NCBI GenBank assembly: GCA_038244535.1 | Contig: JBBRTJ010000118.1 | Span: 1-9,171, forward strand | Length of the DNA stretch: 9,171 nucleotides | Reading direction: 5' to 3' | Origin: JBBRTJ01 sp038244535 | GTDB lineage: Bacteria > Actinomycetota > Acidimicrobiia > Acidimicrobiales > Ilumatobacteraceae | Made by a program: the position numbers and the translations under genes | Notes under the pieces: generated by a model | Seen by the model: only the letters and a program-made list of their open reading frames with translations | The model's database searches: none | Told to the model about the DNA's origin: nothing | In this document: positions 1 through 5,680 of the stretch, in pieces | How the letters are laid out: each line of letters opens with the position of its first letter | Position numbering within the stretch: position 1 is the first letter of the stretch

Positions 1-1384
1 ATCCGAGGGGTGCGGTGACCTCGACGTAGGACGCCACGCCGATCCCGAGCTGCACGGCGTCACCACGCTGGCGACGCGCCTCTTGATCGGCGCGAAGGTC
101 GTCGTAGCCGGCGGCCGCGAGCGCGGCATCGAGCGCCTTGCCGTAGTCGCCCGAGTCGTAGTTGGCCCCCGTCGTCGTGGTCAGCGGGAAGGCGCCGGGC
201 TGGAGGAAGTTGCGACGACGCAGCTCGGCCGGATCGATGCCCAGGTCGTCGGCGGCGACGTCGATGACCCGCTCGATGAGCTGCGTCGCCTCCGGTCGTC
301 CCGCGCCCCGGTAGGCGCCGACGGTCGTGGTGTTGGTGACCGCGGTGACGGCGTTGAAGTGGACCTTGGGCACGTCGTACACGCCGGGCGTCATCATCTG
401 AGTGAGCATCGGCAAGATCGCACCGATCGCCGGATAGGCGCCACCGGCGGCGACGACGTTGGCATCGAAGCCCACGATGGTCCCGTCGAGCTTCAGCCCG
501 AGCTTGCCCGTCATCACGAAGTCGCGCCCGTGCACCATGGAGACCATGTTCTCGGACCTGGACTCGGTCCACTTCACGGGGCGGCCGAGGGCCCGGGCCG
601 CCGCCGCCGCAACGATGTACTCGACGTAGACGGCAGCCTTCGGGCCGAACCCGCCGCCGACCCACGGGCACGCGACGCGCAACTGATCGGGCTCCAGCCC
701 GAGTGCCGGAGCCAGTTCGGCGTGCACGGCGTGCGGCGCCTGGTGCGAGATCCAGCAGGTCACGCCACCGTTGGGCTCGCCCGGTATGGCCAGGATGGCG
801 TTGCACTCCATGGGCACGCCGGCGAGTCGCTGGCTCACCATCGTGACCTCGGCCACCACCTCGGCACCTTCGAGGGCATCGACATCGTCACCGAACGAGG
901 TGCCGAAGCAGATGTTGGAGCCGTGTTCGGGAAACAGCAGCGGGGCACCCTCGGCCATGGCCGCCACGGCGCTGGTGACCACGGGCAGCGGCTCGTAGTC
1001 GACCAGGACGGCTTCGGCGGCGTCGACGGCCTGAGCCTGCGTCTCGGCGACGATGGCCGCGACGATGTCGCCGACGAAGCGCACTCGCTCGGTGGCGAAG
1101 ATGGGGCGGTTCAGTTCGGCGGGCAGCAGTGGCATGCCCTGGAACGGAGCCAGCCCGAGGTCGTTGCCCGCGCCCGCCCGGTAGACGGCGACCACACCGG
1201 GCATGGCCGCGGCATCAGCGACGTCGATCGACGTGATGGTGCCGTGCGCCACGGTCGAGCGCACGAAGACGACGTGGGCCGCGCCCGGCGCGGCGAGGTC
1301 GTCGGTGTACTGACCAGCGCCGGTGAGCAACGTCGGATCCTCCAGTCGCTGCACCGCATTGCCGAGAATCGAACCTGTTGCCAT
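1..1384 (-). CDS. Molybdopterin-binding subunit of a xanthine dehydrogenase/CO dehydrogenase-family enzyme (form II CoxL-like), 3' end beyond the window
   Basis: This is the large catalytic subunit of a molybdenum hydroxylase, which would hold the molybdopterin cofactor and work with FeS and FAD subunits in the cytoplasm. The visible part is 461 residues, read on the minus strand from ATG at 1384 and open to the left edge. The N-terminal part (about residues 10-140) is the aldehyde oxidase/xanthine dehydrogenase a/b hammerhead domain. It is followed by the molybdopterin-binding domain with GGGFGPK at 243-249 and AYRGAGR at 357-363. AYRGAGR is the active-site signature of form II CoxL proteins; true (form I) CO dehydrogenases carry AYxCSFR. 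CO oxidation is therefore not supported and the substrate is unknown. A purine-rich site (GAGGGGG on the minus strand, about 1392-1398) lies 7 bases before the start and supports it. No medium or small subunit gene lies upstream, so partners must be downstream (left of the window) or elsewhere. Family certain, substrate not. Confidence 0.93.
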   Translation of the reverse strand, partial: MATGSILGNAVQRLEDPTLLTGAGQYTDDLAAPGAAHVVFVRSTVAHGTITSIDVADAAAMPGVVAVYRAGAGNDLGLAPFQGMPLLPAELNRPIFATERVRFVGDIVAAIVAETQAQAVDAAEAVLVDYEPLPVVTSAVAAMAEGAPLLFPEHGSNICFGTSFGDDVDALEGAEVVAEVTMVSQRLAGVPMECNAILAIPGEPNGGVTCWISHQAPHAVHAELAPALGLEPDQLRVACPWVGGGFGPKAAVYVEYIVAAAAARALGRPVKWTESRSENMVSMVHGRDFVMTGKLGLKLDGTIVGFDANVVAAGGAYPAIGAILPMLTQMMTPGVYDVPKVHFNAVTAVTNTTTVGAYRGAGRPEATQLIERVIDVAADDLGIDPAELRRRNFLQPGAFPLTTTTGANYDSGDYGKALDAALAAAGYDDLRADQEARRQRGDAVQLGIGVASYVEVTAPLG

Positions 1385-1680
1385 GGCGTAGCCCCCTCGT
1401 CAAACCCCGCCGAACCGTAGCCCGGACGAGGGCGCCGATCGACGCCGACCGCGCCCTCGCGGCACCGACGTGAGCGATGCTTCATGGCCCACCGATGATC
1501 CGAGTTCCGTGAGCAGCCGGTGGCCACCGAAACGACCGCACAGGGTGGACGATTCCGAGGACATCGGTTCAGGGTGCGCTGGCCACCGGTGGCGGTGGCG
1601 GCAGGCCGGGACCGCCCGAGGTTTGTCGTGCAGCGTTCTCGGGTAGGTGTCAGCGAGTCGAGCACGAACGAGGAGTCTCC
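1385..1680. other. Divergent intergenic region between the molybdoenzyme gene and the ferritin-like gene
   Basis: About 296 bases separate two divergently transcribed genes, so promoters for both should lie here. I see no convincing -35/-10 pair and no open frame with family resemblance or a good ribosome site. Two related GC-rich palindromes stand out: GGTGGCCACC at about 1519-1528 and GCCACCGGTGGC at about 1582-1593. They share the GGTGGC/GCCACC half and could be regulator sites, but short palindromes of this composition also arise by chance at high GC. Confidence 0.4.
1671..1675 (+). promoter_or_regulatory. Ribosome binding site of the ferritin-like gene
   Basis: AGGAG lies five bases before the ATG at 1681. 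It fixes this start against other in-frame possibilities; the encoded N-terminus (MSSEELH) also matches the family's usual beginning. Confidence 0.75.
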
Positions 1681-1977
1681 ATGTCGAGCGAAGAGCTGCA
1701 CGCGCCACGAGAGAGGTTGAGCAACGAGACGTTGGCGACGCACTCCGCGATCGTTTCGTTGATGGAGGAGCTGCAGGCGATCGACTGGTACCGCCAGCGC
1801 GCCGATGACACCGACGACGCCGAGTTGAAAGCCGTCCTCGTGCACAACATGAACGACGAGATGGAACACGCCGCGATGCTGATCGAGTGGTTGCGCCGCA
1901 ACGTGACCGAGTTCGCCACGCAGCTCGCCAAGTTCCTGGATCGCGACGGGTCGATCGTGGCACCCGGCCCGAGCTGA
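1681..1977 (+). CDS. Encapsulated-ferritin-like (EncFtn) iron-binding protein without a recognisable encapsulin-targeting tail
   Basis: The 98-residue protein resembles the encapsulated ferritins, two-helix half-ferritins that assemble as annular decamers and oxidise Fe(II) at a ferroxidase centre formed between subunits. They normally sit inside an encapsulin shell, which stores the iron. The family pattern is clear: MSSEEL start, the first metal-binding helix with SLMEEL (E30 would be the ligand) followed by W36 and Y37, then HNMNDEMEHAAM with E60 and H63 as the expected second ligand pair, and EWLRRN at 69-74. Known members carry a C-terminal extension with a cargo-loading peptide. Here the protein stops at residue 98 (ending APGPS), directly after the second helix and a short tail, and no loading motif is visible there or in the other frames just downstream. 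The neighbour is not an encapsulin gene but a tocopherol-cyclase-like gene 29 bases on. Family assignment is strong; function outside a shell is open. Confidence 0.88.
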   Translation: MSSEELHAPRERLSNETLATHSAIVSLMEELQAIDWYRQRADDTDDAELKAVLVHNMNDEMEHAAMLIEWLRRNVTEFATQLAKFLDRDGSIVAPGPS

Positions 1978-2006
1978 TATCCGTCATCGACACCAATTGG
2001 GAAGTG

Positions 2007-3095
2007 ATGGACGTCGTGGCCGATCGCCTGATCCGCTTCGAAGGCCCCTCCGCCAGTGATGGACCGCTCCCGCCTGCGCGACCTGTGCGAGAGCCGCGCC
2101 TCGTGACAGTGTTCGACCGCTTCGAACGGATCTACCGCCGGTCCGGAGCAAACCTCCCGACGGGCGATGCCCGGCTGTCCCATGGGGCCGAGATGGAGGG
2201 CTACTTCTGGCGCGTCACCGACATCGCCCGCCAACGGGTTCTCGTGGTGCTGTGCGGCGTCAACCGACACCCCGACGGGGACTGGGCAACGGTCGCTGTC
2301 GCCGGGCACCCAGGCGCGTTCGTTCGCTCCACCGTCCTCGATGGAGCCAGCGCAGCAACAGATCGCTTCCTGGTGACCGCAGGCGACGGGGCCTTCTCCG
2401 CCGACGAGCACCACGTGCACGTCGACCTCGGCGACGTGTCGCTCGACCTCGATGTGAGCCAGCAGGTGGAGTGGCCGCTCAAGCTCGGTGCGGGAGGGAT
2501 CTTCTCGGCCATCCCGTTCCTCGGCCAGTACTGGCAACCACACGTACTCGGCGGATCCGTGAACGGGACCGCCCATCTCGACGGCGAGGACTGGGTCATC
2601 CGCGACGCCCAGGCGTATGCGGAGAAGAACTGGGGGGCCGGGTTCCCCCAACGATGGTGGTGGGGCCAGGCACAGGGCTTCGAACGACCGGACGTCTGCG
2701 TCGCATTCGCCGGTGGACTGTTGACCGCCGGTCCACTCTCGGTAACTGTCGGCGGCGTCATCGCCCGAGTCGGCAACGACGTCATCCGACTCACCCCACC
2801 CCTGTCGATCGTGCACAGCACCACCGACGGTCGGCGCTGGGAGGTCTACGGGCGCGGACACGGCTACCGCATACACATCGTGGGCGACGCCGTCGACCAA
2901 CCGCACCCGCTGCCAGTACCGATCCCCGCGCAACGACGCAACGTGGCCACCGACGACGAACACCTCGCCGCCAAGCTCACGCTCGAGATCACCGGACGAC
3001 TGAACTACCAAGGCGACAGCGACTGGGCCGCACTCGAGATCGGACATCGACCCACCGACGCCGACCTCAGCGCTCCCGAACTCGCTCCCACCTAG
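2007..3095 (+). CDS. Tocopherol-cyclase-family protein
   Basis: The 362-residue product matches the tocopherol cyclase family (Pfam PF14249), known from plant and cyanobacterial VTE1/SLR1737, which close the chromanol ring of vitamin E. Family landmarks visible here are MEGYFWRVTD (63-72), the Trp-rich block EKNWGAGFPQRWWWGQA (206-222), a Pro-rich HPLPVPIP stretch (300-307) and AALEIG near the C-terminus (341-346). Bacterial homologues outside cyanobacteria have no established tocopherol role, and no homogentisate or prenyltransferase gene is present, so a chromanol product is not supported; a lipid or quinone-like ligand is only a guess. I see no signal peptide. ATG 2007 is preferred because it follows the upstream stop and has GGGAAG just before it, though the spacing is very short; GTG 2004 is equally possible. 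The frame is open further upstream, but that part overlaps the ferritin gene and looks non-coding. It lies between the ferritin-like gene and the small membrane peptide and is probably cotranscribed with both. Confidence 0.82.
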   Translation: MDVVADRLIRFEGPSASDGPLPPARPVREPRLVTVFDRFERIYRRSGANLPTGDARLSHGAEMEGYFWRVTDIARQRVLVVLCGVNRHPDGDWATVAVAGHPGAFVRSTVLDGASAATDRFLVTAGDGAFSADEHHVHVDLGDVSLDLDVSQQVEWPLKLGAGGIFSAIPFLGQYWQPHVLGGSVNGTAHLDGEDWVIRDAQAYAEKNWGAGFPQRWWWGQAQGFERPDVCVAFAGGLLTAGPLSVTVGGVIARVGNDVIRLTPPLSIVHSTTDGRRWEVYGRGHGYRIHIVGDAVDQPHPLPVPIPAQRRNVATDDEHLAAKLTLEITGRLNYQGDSDWAALEIGHRPTDADLSAPELAPT

Positions 3096-3097
3096 CG

Positions 3098-3108
3098 AAA
3101 GGAGGTGA
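3098..3108 (+). promoter_or_regulatory. Near-perfect Shine-Dalgarno sequence of the small membrane-peptide gene
   Basis: AAAGGAGGTGA is almost fully complementary to the 16S rRNA tail, with GGAGG six bases before the ATG at 3112. It is the strongest ribosome site in the window and is the main reason to accept a 26-codon gene. Confidence 0.85.
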
Positions 3109-3111
3109 ACC

Positions 3112-3192
3112 ATGGGGACCATCATCATCGTTGTTCTTCTCGTCCTGCTCCTGACCGGAGGCGGCTGGGGCTACAGCCGTCGTCGACGCTGA
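3112..3192 (+). CDS. Small single-pass membrane peptide, DUF3309-like
   Basis: The 26-residue product starts MGTIII, continues as one uninterrupted hydrophobic helix of Ile, Val and Leu to about residue 14, then has TGGGWGYSRRRR at 15-26. The MGTI(L/I) start, the hydrophobic helix and the GWGY-like motif resemble DUF3309 (PF11752), whose usual members are about 50 residues with a second hydrophobic stretch. This one ends before that second stretch, so it is a short form. The positive tail predicts the N-terminus outside and C-terminus in the cytoplasm. It lies 16 bases after the tocopherol-cyclase-like gene with a near-consensus ribosome site, so it is the third gene of that run. Function is unknown; such peptides often bind membrane partners or respond to envelope stress, but nothing here shows that. 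Confidence 0.72.
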   Translation: MGTIIIVVLLVLLLTGGGWGYSRRRR

Positions 3193-3207
3193 TCAGCAGG
3201 GCGCAGG

Positions 3208-3756
3208 TCAGATCTTCCTCGCCGGCTCGAGCAGCGTGGCGAGGTCACGGAACCACACCAGCTTGGTGTCGAAGCCAGGGAACGCCCTGTTTCGTCCACT
3301 CGGGTTCGGGAGGACGTACACGGGCGCTCCTGCGATCGTCTCTGACTTCGACCCTGGCCCGCGCTCGGTTCCGTGCGGGAAGAACAACGAGTAGAGCGTG
3401 ATGCCGAGCAGGGCGACGTGTTGCGGAGCAAGCCTGGCGACGGTGAGGCGAACCTCGGTGGCACCGGCGCGTCGCTCGGCGGTCGTCAGCTCGGCCGCAG
3501 CGGTGGTGGCGCGACGGACCGTCGACACGAGCCCGACGCGGTGTTCGAGCAACCGATGGTCTTCCTCGGGTGCAAGCAAGCGGGGCGTGATGCCGGACTC
3601 GTGCAGGAGACGCCAGAACGGATTGCCCGGCGACGAGAACGCGTGTCCGAGCTCGGCCGAACGACTGGCCGGGTTGATCGCCACGATCAGGAGGCGCAGA
3701 CCCGGGCCGGCGATGTCAGGCAGCGAAGCACCCGGCTCGGCCGCCGTTGCCGTCAA
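3208..3756 (-). CDS. mug: Mismatch-specific uracil/thymine-DNA glycosylase (Mug/TDG family)
   Basis: The 182-residue protein is a Mug-type member of the uracil-DNA glycosylase superfamily, which removes uracil or thymine (and ethenocytosine) from mismatches with guanine and starts base excision repair. The core is recognisable: AINPASRSAE (26-35), the family's first active-site motif with the catalytic-type N28, then GHAFSSPGNPFWRLLHESG, RLLAPEEDHRLLEHRVGL, LLGITLYSLFF and NPSGRNR, the second motif that contacts the opposite strand. Two details differ from E. coli Mug: GINPG is AINPA and NPSGLSR is NPSGRNR. The asparagine is retained, so activity is likely but specificity may differ. The start is TTG at 3756, overlapping the stop of the MOSC gene in a TTGA arrangement, which suggests translational coupling; no other good start or ribosome site is visible. 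It is the last gene of the operon and ends 15 bases from the convergent small peptide gene. Confidence 0.9.
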   Translation of the reverse strand: MTATAAEPGASLPDIAGPGLRLLIVAINPASRSAELGHAFSSPGNPFWRLLHESGITPRLLAPEEDHRLLEHRVGLVSTVRRATTAAAELTTAERRAGATEVRLTVARLAPQHVALLGITLYSLFFPHGTERGPGSKSETIAGAPVYVLPNPSGRNRAFPGFDTKLVWFRDLATLLEPARKI

Positions 3757-4424
3757 CGGGCGCCCGCCGCGACGCTCGAGGTGGGCAGGACGAGGCGCAC
3801 CGGGTCGCCGACGGCGATGCGACCGGGAACGGTCACGTCGGCGTTGAGGGCCAGACGTCCTCGGAACCGGCGGGCGATGTCACGCAGCACCTCGCGATCT
3901 CGCTCCAACGTGTCCGGATCGACCGTCGTCATCGGGCAACGAGAACGCAACGAGTCGAGGTAGACGACGGCGTCGCCGATGTGCAGCTCGGCGCCTTCCC
4001 AACCCGTCTCGGCCATGCCATCGACGCCGGCGATCAGGATGTTCGGCCGCAGCCTGCGAACGTCACGACCAAAGGCCTGGACGGCGCCGTCGGTGGCGAC
4101 GAGAAGAGGGAGCACGTCGAAGCGCTCGATGCCCTCGAAGGGCTCGAGCCAGGCGTCATCGCCAGCGGCGTCCCTCACGCGTTCGAGCACCTCGGGAGCG
4201 TCCCACTGCAACCCGTCCACGAGCGGTGCGCCGTCGGTTCCCAGCGTGGCGTGCAGACCAAGCAGACGGTGGTGGCGTCGCGAGGTGCGGACCCCCTCCG
4301 GGCCGCGAACGTGCACGATGCGGTCGCCGGGAATGCCAGTCGCAGTGAGATCGGCAGCAACCAGGCTCTCGCCGGCGAGGGTCTTCACGGGATAGCGCCA
4401 CAATGCGGCGACGGTCAGGGACAT
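3753..4424 (-). CDS. MOSC-domain protein (YcbX-like)
   Basis: The 223-residue protein has the MOSC N-terminal beta-barrel domain (YPVKTLAGES at 11-20, GIPGDRIVHV at 30-39) followed by the MOSC domain proper. FGRDVRRLRPNILI (118-131) and SRCPMTTVDPDT (161-172) are family landmarks. C163 is the cysteine expected to carry sulfur or coordinate molybdenum cofactor in MOSC proteins. Related YcbX/mARC-type enzymes reduce N-hydroxylated compounds, including N-hydroxylated bases, using molybdenum cofactor. No ferredoxin domain is fused at the C-terminus, unlike E. coli YcbX. The ATG at 4424 has GGAGGT seven bases upstream, inside the tail of the tetR gene, and the two coding regions overlap by 10 bases. 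The 3' end overlaps the glycosylase start. The pairing with a DNA base repair enzyme fits a role in handling modified bases, but that is inference. Confidence 0.9.
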   Translation of the reverse strand: MSLTVAALWRYPVKTLAGESLVAADLTATGIPGDRIVHVRGPEGVRTSRRHHRLLGLHATLGTDGAPLVDGLQWDAPEVLERVRDAAGDDAWLEPFEGIERFDVLPLLVATDGAVQAFGRDVRRLRPNILIAGVDGMAETGWEGAELHIGDAVVYLDSLRSRCPMTTVDPDTLERDREVLRDIARRFRGRLALNADVTVPGRIAVGDPVRLVLPTSSVAAGAR

Positions 4425-4984
4425 GGCGGTACCTCCAGCAGGCGGGCTGCGGCCGAACGGGCGTCAGCGATAGGGGTGGTGGAGCCGAAGATCGCGGCTC
4501 GGACGATGGCGCCGTCGATGAGCACGGCGAGTGCTCCGGGGAGCCACGGGGGCCCGTCTGGGTGGTCGCGGGTGGCGAGTTCGGCCAACAGGTCGATGAG
4601 GGCGCGCTTGTGAGTCCGGACGATGGCCCGATGCGTCTCGTCGATCTCGCTCACCTCGGCGAGGGTGTTGACGAACGCGCAGCCGCGGTAGCCGGGCGAG
4701 GTCGCCCACTCCTCGATCGCGTCGAACGTGGCCAGCAGAGCGTCAGTGCCTTCGGCTGTACGACGCTCGACCGTCTGGCGGAACCACACCATCCAGCGAT
4801 TGTGACGATCCTCGAGCCACGCCGCCACCAGGTGCCGCTTCGAAGGGTGCAGGAGGTAGAGCCGACGCAACGACACCCCCGCCGCGTCGCGCACGTCGGC
4901 CATGCCGACGCCCTCGATGCCTCGCTCGTAGAACAGCCGGTCAGCGCACGTCAGGATCGCCCGCTCGGCATCGGGTCCCTTCAT
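4415..4984 (-). CDS. TetR/AcrR-family transcriptional regulator
   Basis: This is a DNA-binding repressor of the TetR family, 189 residues from ATG 4984. The N-terminal helix-turn-helix is typical: AILTCADRLFYERGIEGVGM (9-28), then VRDAAGVSLRRLYLLHPSKRHL (31-52), the LY..(F/H)PSK signature that ends the DNA-binding domain. The C-terminal ligand domain includes YRGCAFVNT (99-107), a GC.F.N motif common to one TetR subgroup; C102 could be a ligand or redox contact, which is unproven. The frame is open to a TTG at 5023 (13 more residues), but those residues lie outside the domain and abut the operator, so ATG 4984 is preferred even though its ribosome site is weak. It heads an overlapping operon with the MOSC and glycosylase genes. 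Two inverted repeats just upstream suggest it represses its own operon. Confidence 0.88.
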   Translation of the reverse strand: MKGPDAERAILTCADRLFYERGIEGVGMADVRDAAGVSLRRLYLLHPSKRHLVAAWLEDRHNRWMVWFRQTVERRTAEGTDALLATFDAIEEWATSPGYRGCAFVNTLAEVSEIDETHRAIVRTHKRALIDLLAELATRDHPDGPPWLPGALAVLIDGAIVRAAIFGSTTPIADARSAAARLLEVPPCP

Positions 4985-5024
4985 CGTGGCCACCGGGCTC
5001 ACGACACGTGCACCCAGAACCAAG

Positions 5025-5042
5025 TGAGAATCATAGTTCTCA
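5025..5042. promoter_or_regulatory. Inverted-repeat operator 1 upstream of tetR
   Basis: TGAGAA (5025-5030) and TTCTCA (5037-5042) form a perfect inverted repeat around a 6-base spacer. A minus-strand TATGAT, a good -10 hexamer, lies within it at 5035-5030, so a bound dimer would cover the tetR promoter. A matching -35 hexamer is not evident. The transcript would begin near 5023. Confidence 0.65.
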
Positions 5043-5047
5043 TACTA

Positions 5048-5063
5048 GAGAACGAGAGTTCTC
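5048..5063. promoter_or_regulatory. Inverted-repeat operator 2 upstream of tetR
   Basis: GAGAAC (5048-5053) and GTTCTC (5058-5063) form a perfect inverted repeat with a 4-base spacer. The 9-mer AGTTCTCAT occurs in both operators (5035-5043 and 5057-5065), exactly 22 bases apart, about two helical turns. This suits two TetR dimers on one face of the DNA. The region also precedes the divergent marR, so it may affect that promoter too. Confidence 0.65.
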
Positions 5064-5153
5064 ATCGCAACCTCAAGGGTCTCACGAGCCGATTCGGGTG
5101 TCGCTGCCGACAAACCCCACGGAGCAACGAGACCAGCCCTTCGCTGTCATGCA

Positions 5154-5174
5154 GCAACTATTGCTATTCTGCAA
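5154..5174. promoter_or_regulatory. Candidate MarR operator: GCAA-N3-TTGC-N6-GCAA element before marR-clc
   Basis: Three alternating half-sites are present: GCAA at 5154-5157, TTGC at 5161-5164 and GCAA at 5171-5174. They form an inner inverted repeat TTGC-N6-GCAA and an outer AGCAA-CTA-TTGCT repeat. The element sits 33 bases before the marR start in a locally AT-richer patch, and TATTCT (5165-5170) inside it could be the -10 hexamer. The same arrangement, reversed, occurs before the usp genes at 7085-7105, which argues for a shared regulator; MarR itself is the obvious candidate. Confidence 0.55.
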
Positions 5175-5206
5175 GTGTGGTTCGATCGAAGCAGAGGGAC
5201 ACGGGC

Positions 5207-5680
5207 GTGGATGCTGCACGGCGCGAGTCACGCGCGGTAGCGGCGGTGCTGACAGCGTCGAGGGTGCTGGTCGGAGTATCCGCCCGGTCCATGGGCGCGC
5301 TCGACGACGACGACGTCACCATGGCCCAGTACCGAGCGCTGGTGGTCCTGGCTTCACGGGGAGCCCATGGCGTCGGCGCGTTGGCGGAAGCACTCTCGAT
5401 TCATCCGTCGACGGCCACCAGACTGTGCGATCGGCTCGAACGCAAACAGCTGATCGACCGACACGTCTCGTCGGAGAGCCGCAGGGAGGTCACGGTCGGC
5501 GTGAGCCTCGCAGGGTCCACGTTGCTTGCAGCCGTGACAGAGCGCCGACGGTCAGAGATCCAGACGATCGTGCACGCCCTGGACGCGGGCCAGAGGGAAC
5601 GGCTCATCGAAGCATTCGACGCCTTCGCAACGGCCGCGGGCGAACTTCCCGACGACGCCTGGAAGCTGGGCTGGTCGTGA
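5207..5680 (+). CDS. MarR-family transcriptional regulator
   Basis: The 157-residue protein is a MarR-type winged-helix regulator. An N-terminal dimerisation helix (about 5-30) is followed by DVTMAQYRALVVLASRG (36-52), helix-turn-helix VGALAEALSIHPSTATRLCDRLERKQLI (56-83) and the wing with SESRREVTV (89-97), the D/SxRR pattern typical of the family; the C-terminal helix from about 104 completes the dimer interface. The start is taken as GTG 5207, with GAGGGA seven bases upstream. GTG 5177 in the same frame is possible but would place the operator-like element inside or against the coding region. Its stop overlaps the start of the ClC gene (GTGA), so the two are translationally coupled. A TTGC/GCAA operator candidate lies just upstream. 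The ligand cannot be inferred. Confidence 0.9.
   Translation: MDAARRESRAVAAVLTASRVLVGVSARSMGALDDDDVTMAQYRALVVLASRGAHGVGALAEALSIHPSTATRLCDRLERKQLIDRHVSSESRREVTVGVSLAGSTLLAAVTERRRSEIQTIVHALDAGQRERLIEAFDAFATAAGELPDDAWKLGWS

Noticed and set aside
83..1420. Long plus-strand open frame of 445 codons opposite the molybdoenzyme gene
   Set aside because: It is antisense to a gene with clear family motifs, its product has no recognisable domain and is biased as expected from a high-GC shadow frame.
1111..1996. Two minus-strand open frames over the start of the molybdoenzyme gene, the divergent gap and the ferritin gene
   Set aside because: The Arg-rich products match nothing known and overlap supported genes in other frames.
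1650..3128. 492-codon minus-strand open frame opposite the ferritin and tocopherol-cyclase-like genes
   Set aside because: It spans two well-supported plus-strand genes and the strong ribosome site between them; its sequence shows no family resemblance.
3188..3197. Palindrome GCTGATCAGC between the convergent small-peptide and Mug genes as a bidirectional terminator
   Set aside because: The stem is only five base pairs without a loop and no T run follows on either strand.
3105..3401. Plus-strand frame with a His cluster (MNHGDHHHRC start) suggesting a metal-binding peptide
   Set aside because: It begins inside the Shine-Dalgarno of the 26-codon gene, is read out of frame with it and then runs antisense through the Mug gene; the His run is the shifted reading of ATC codons.
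4403..5206. Plus-strand extension of the marR frame to a much earlier start
   Set aside because: The upstream part is antisense to tetR and crosses the operator region; the MarR domain begins only after 5207.
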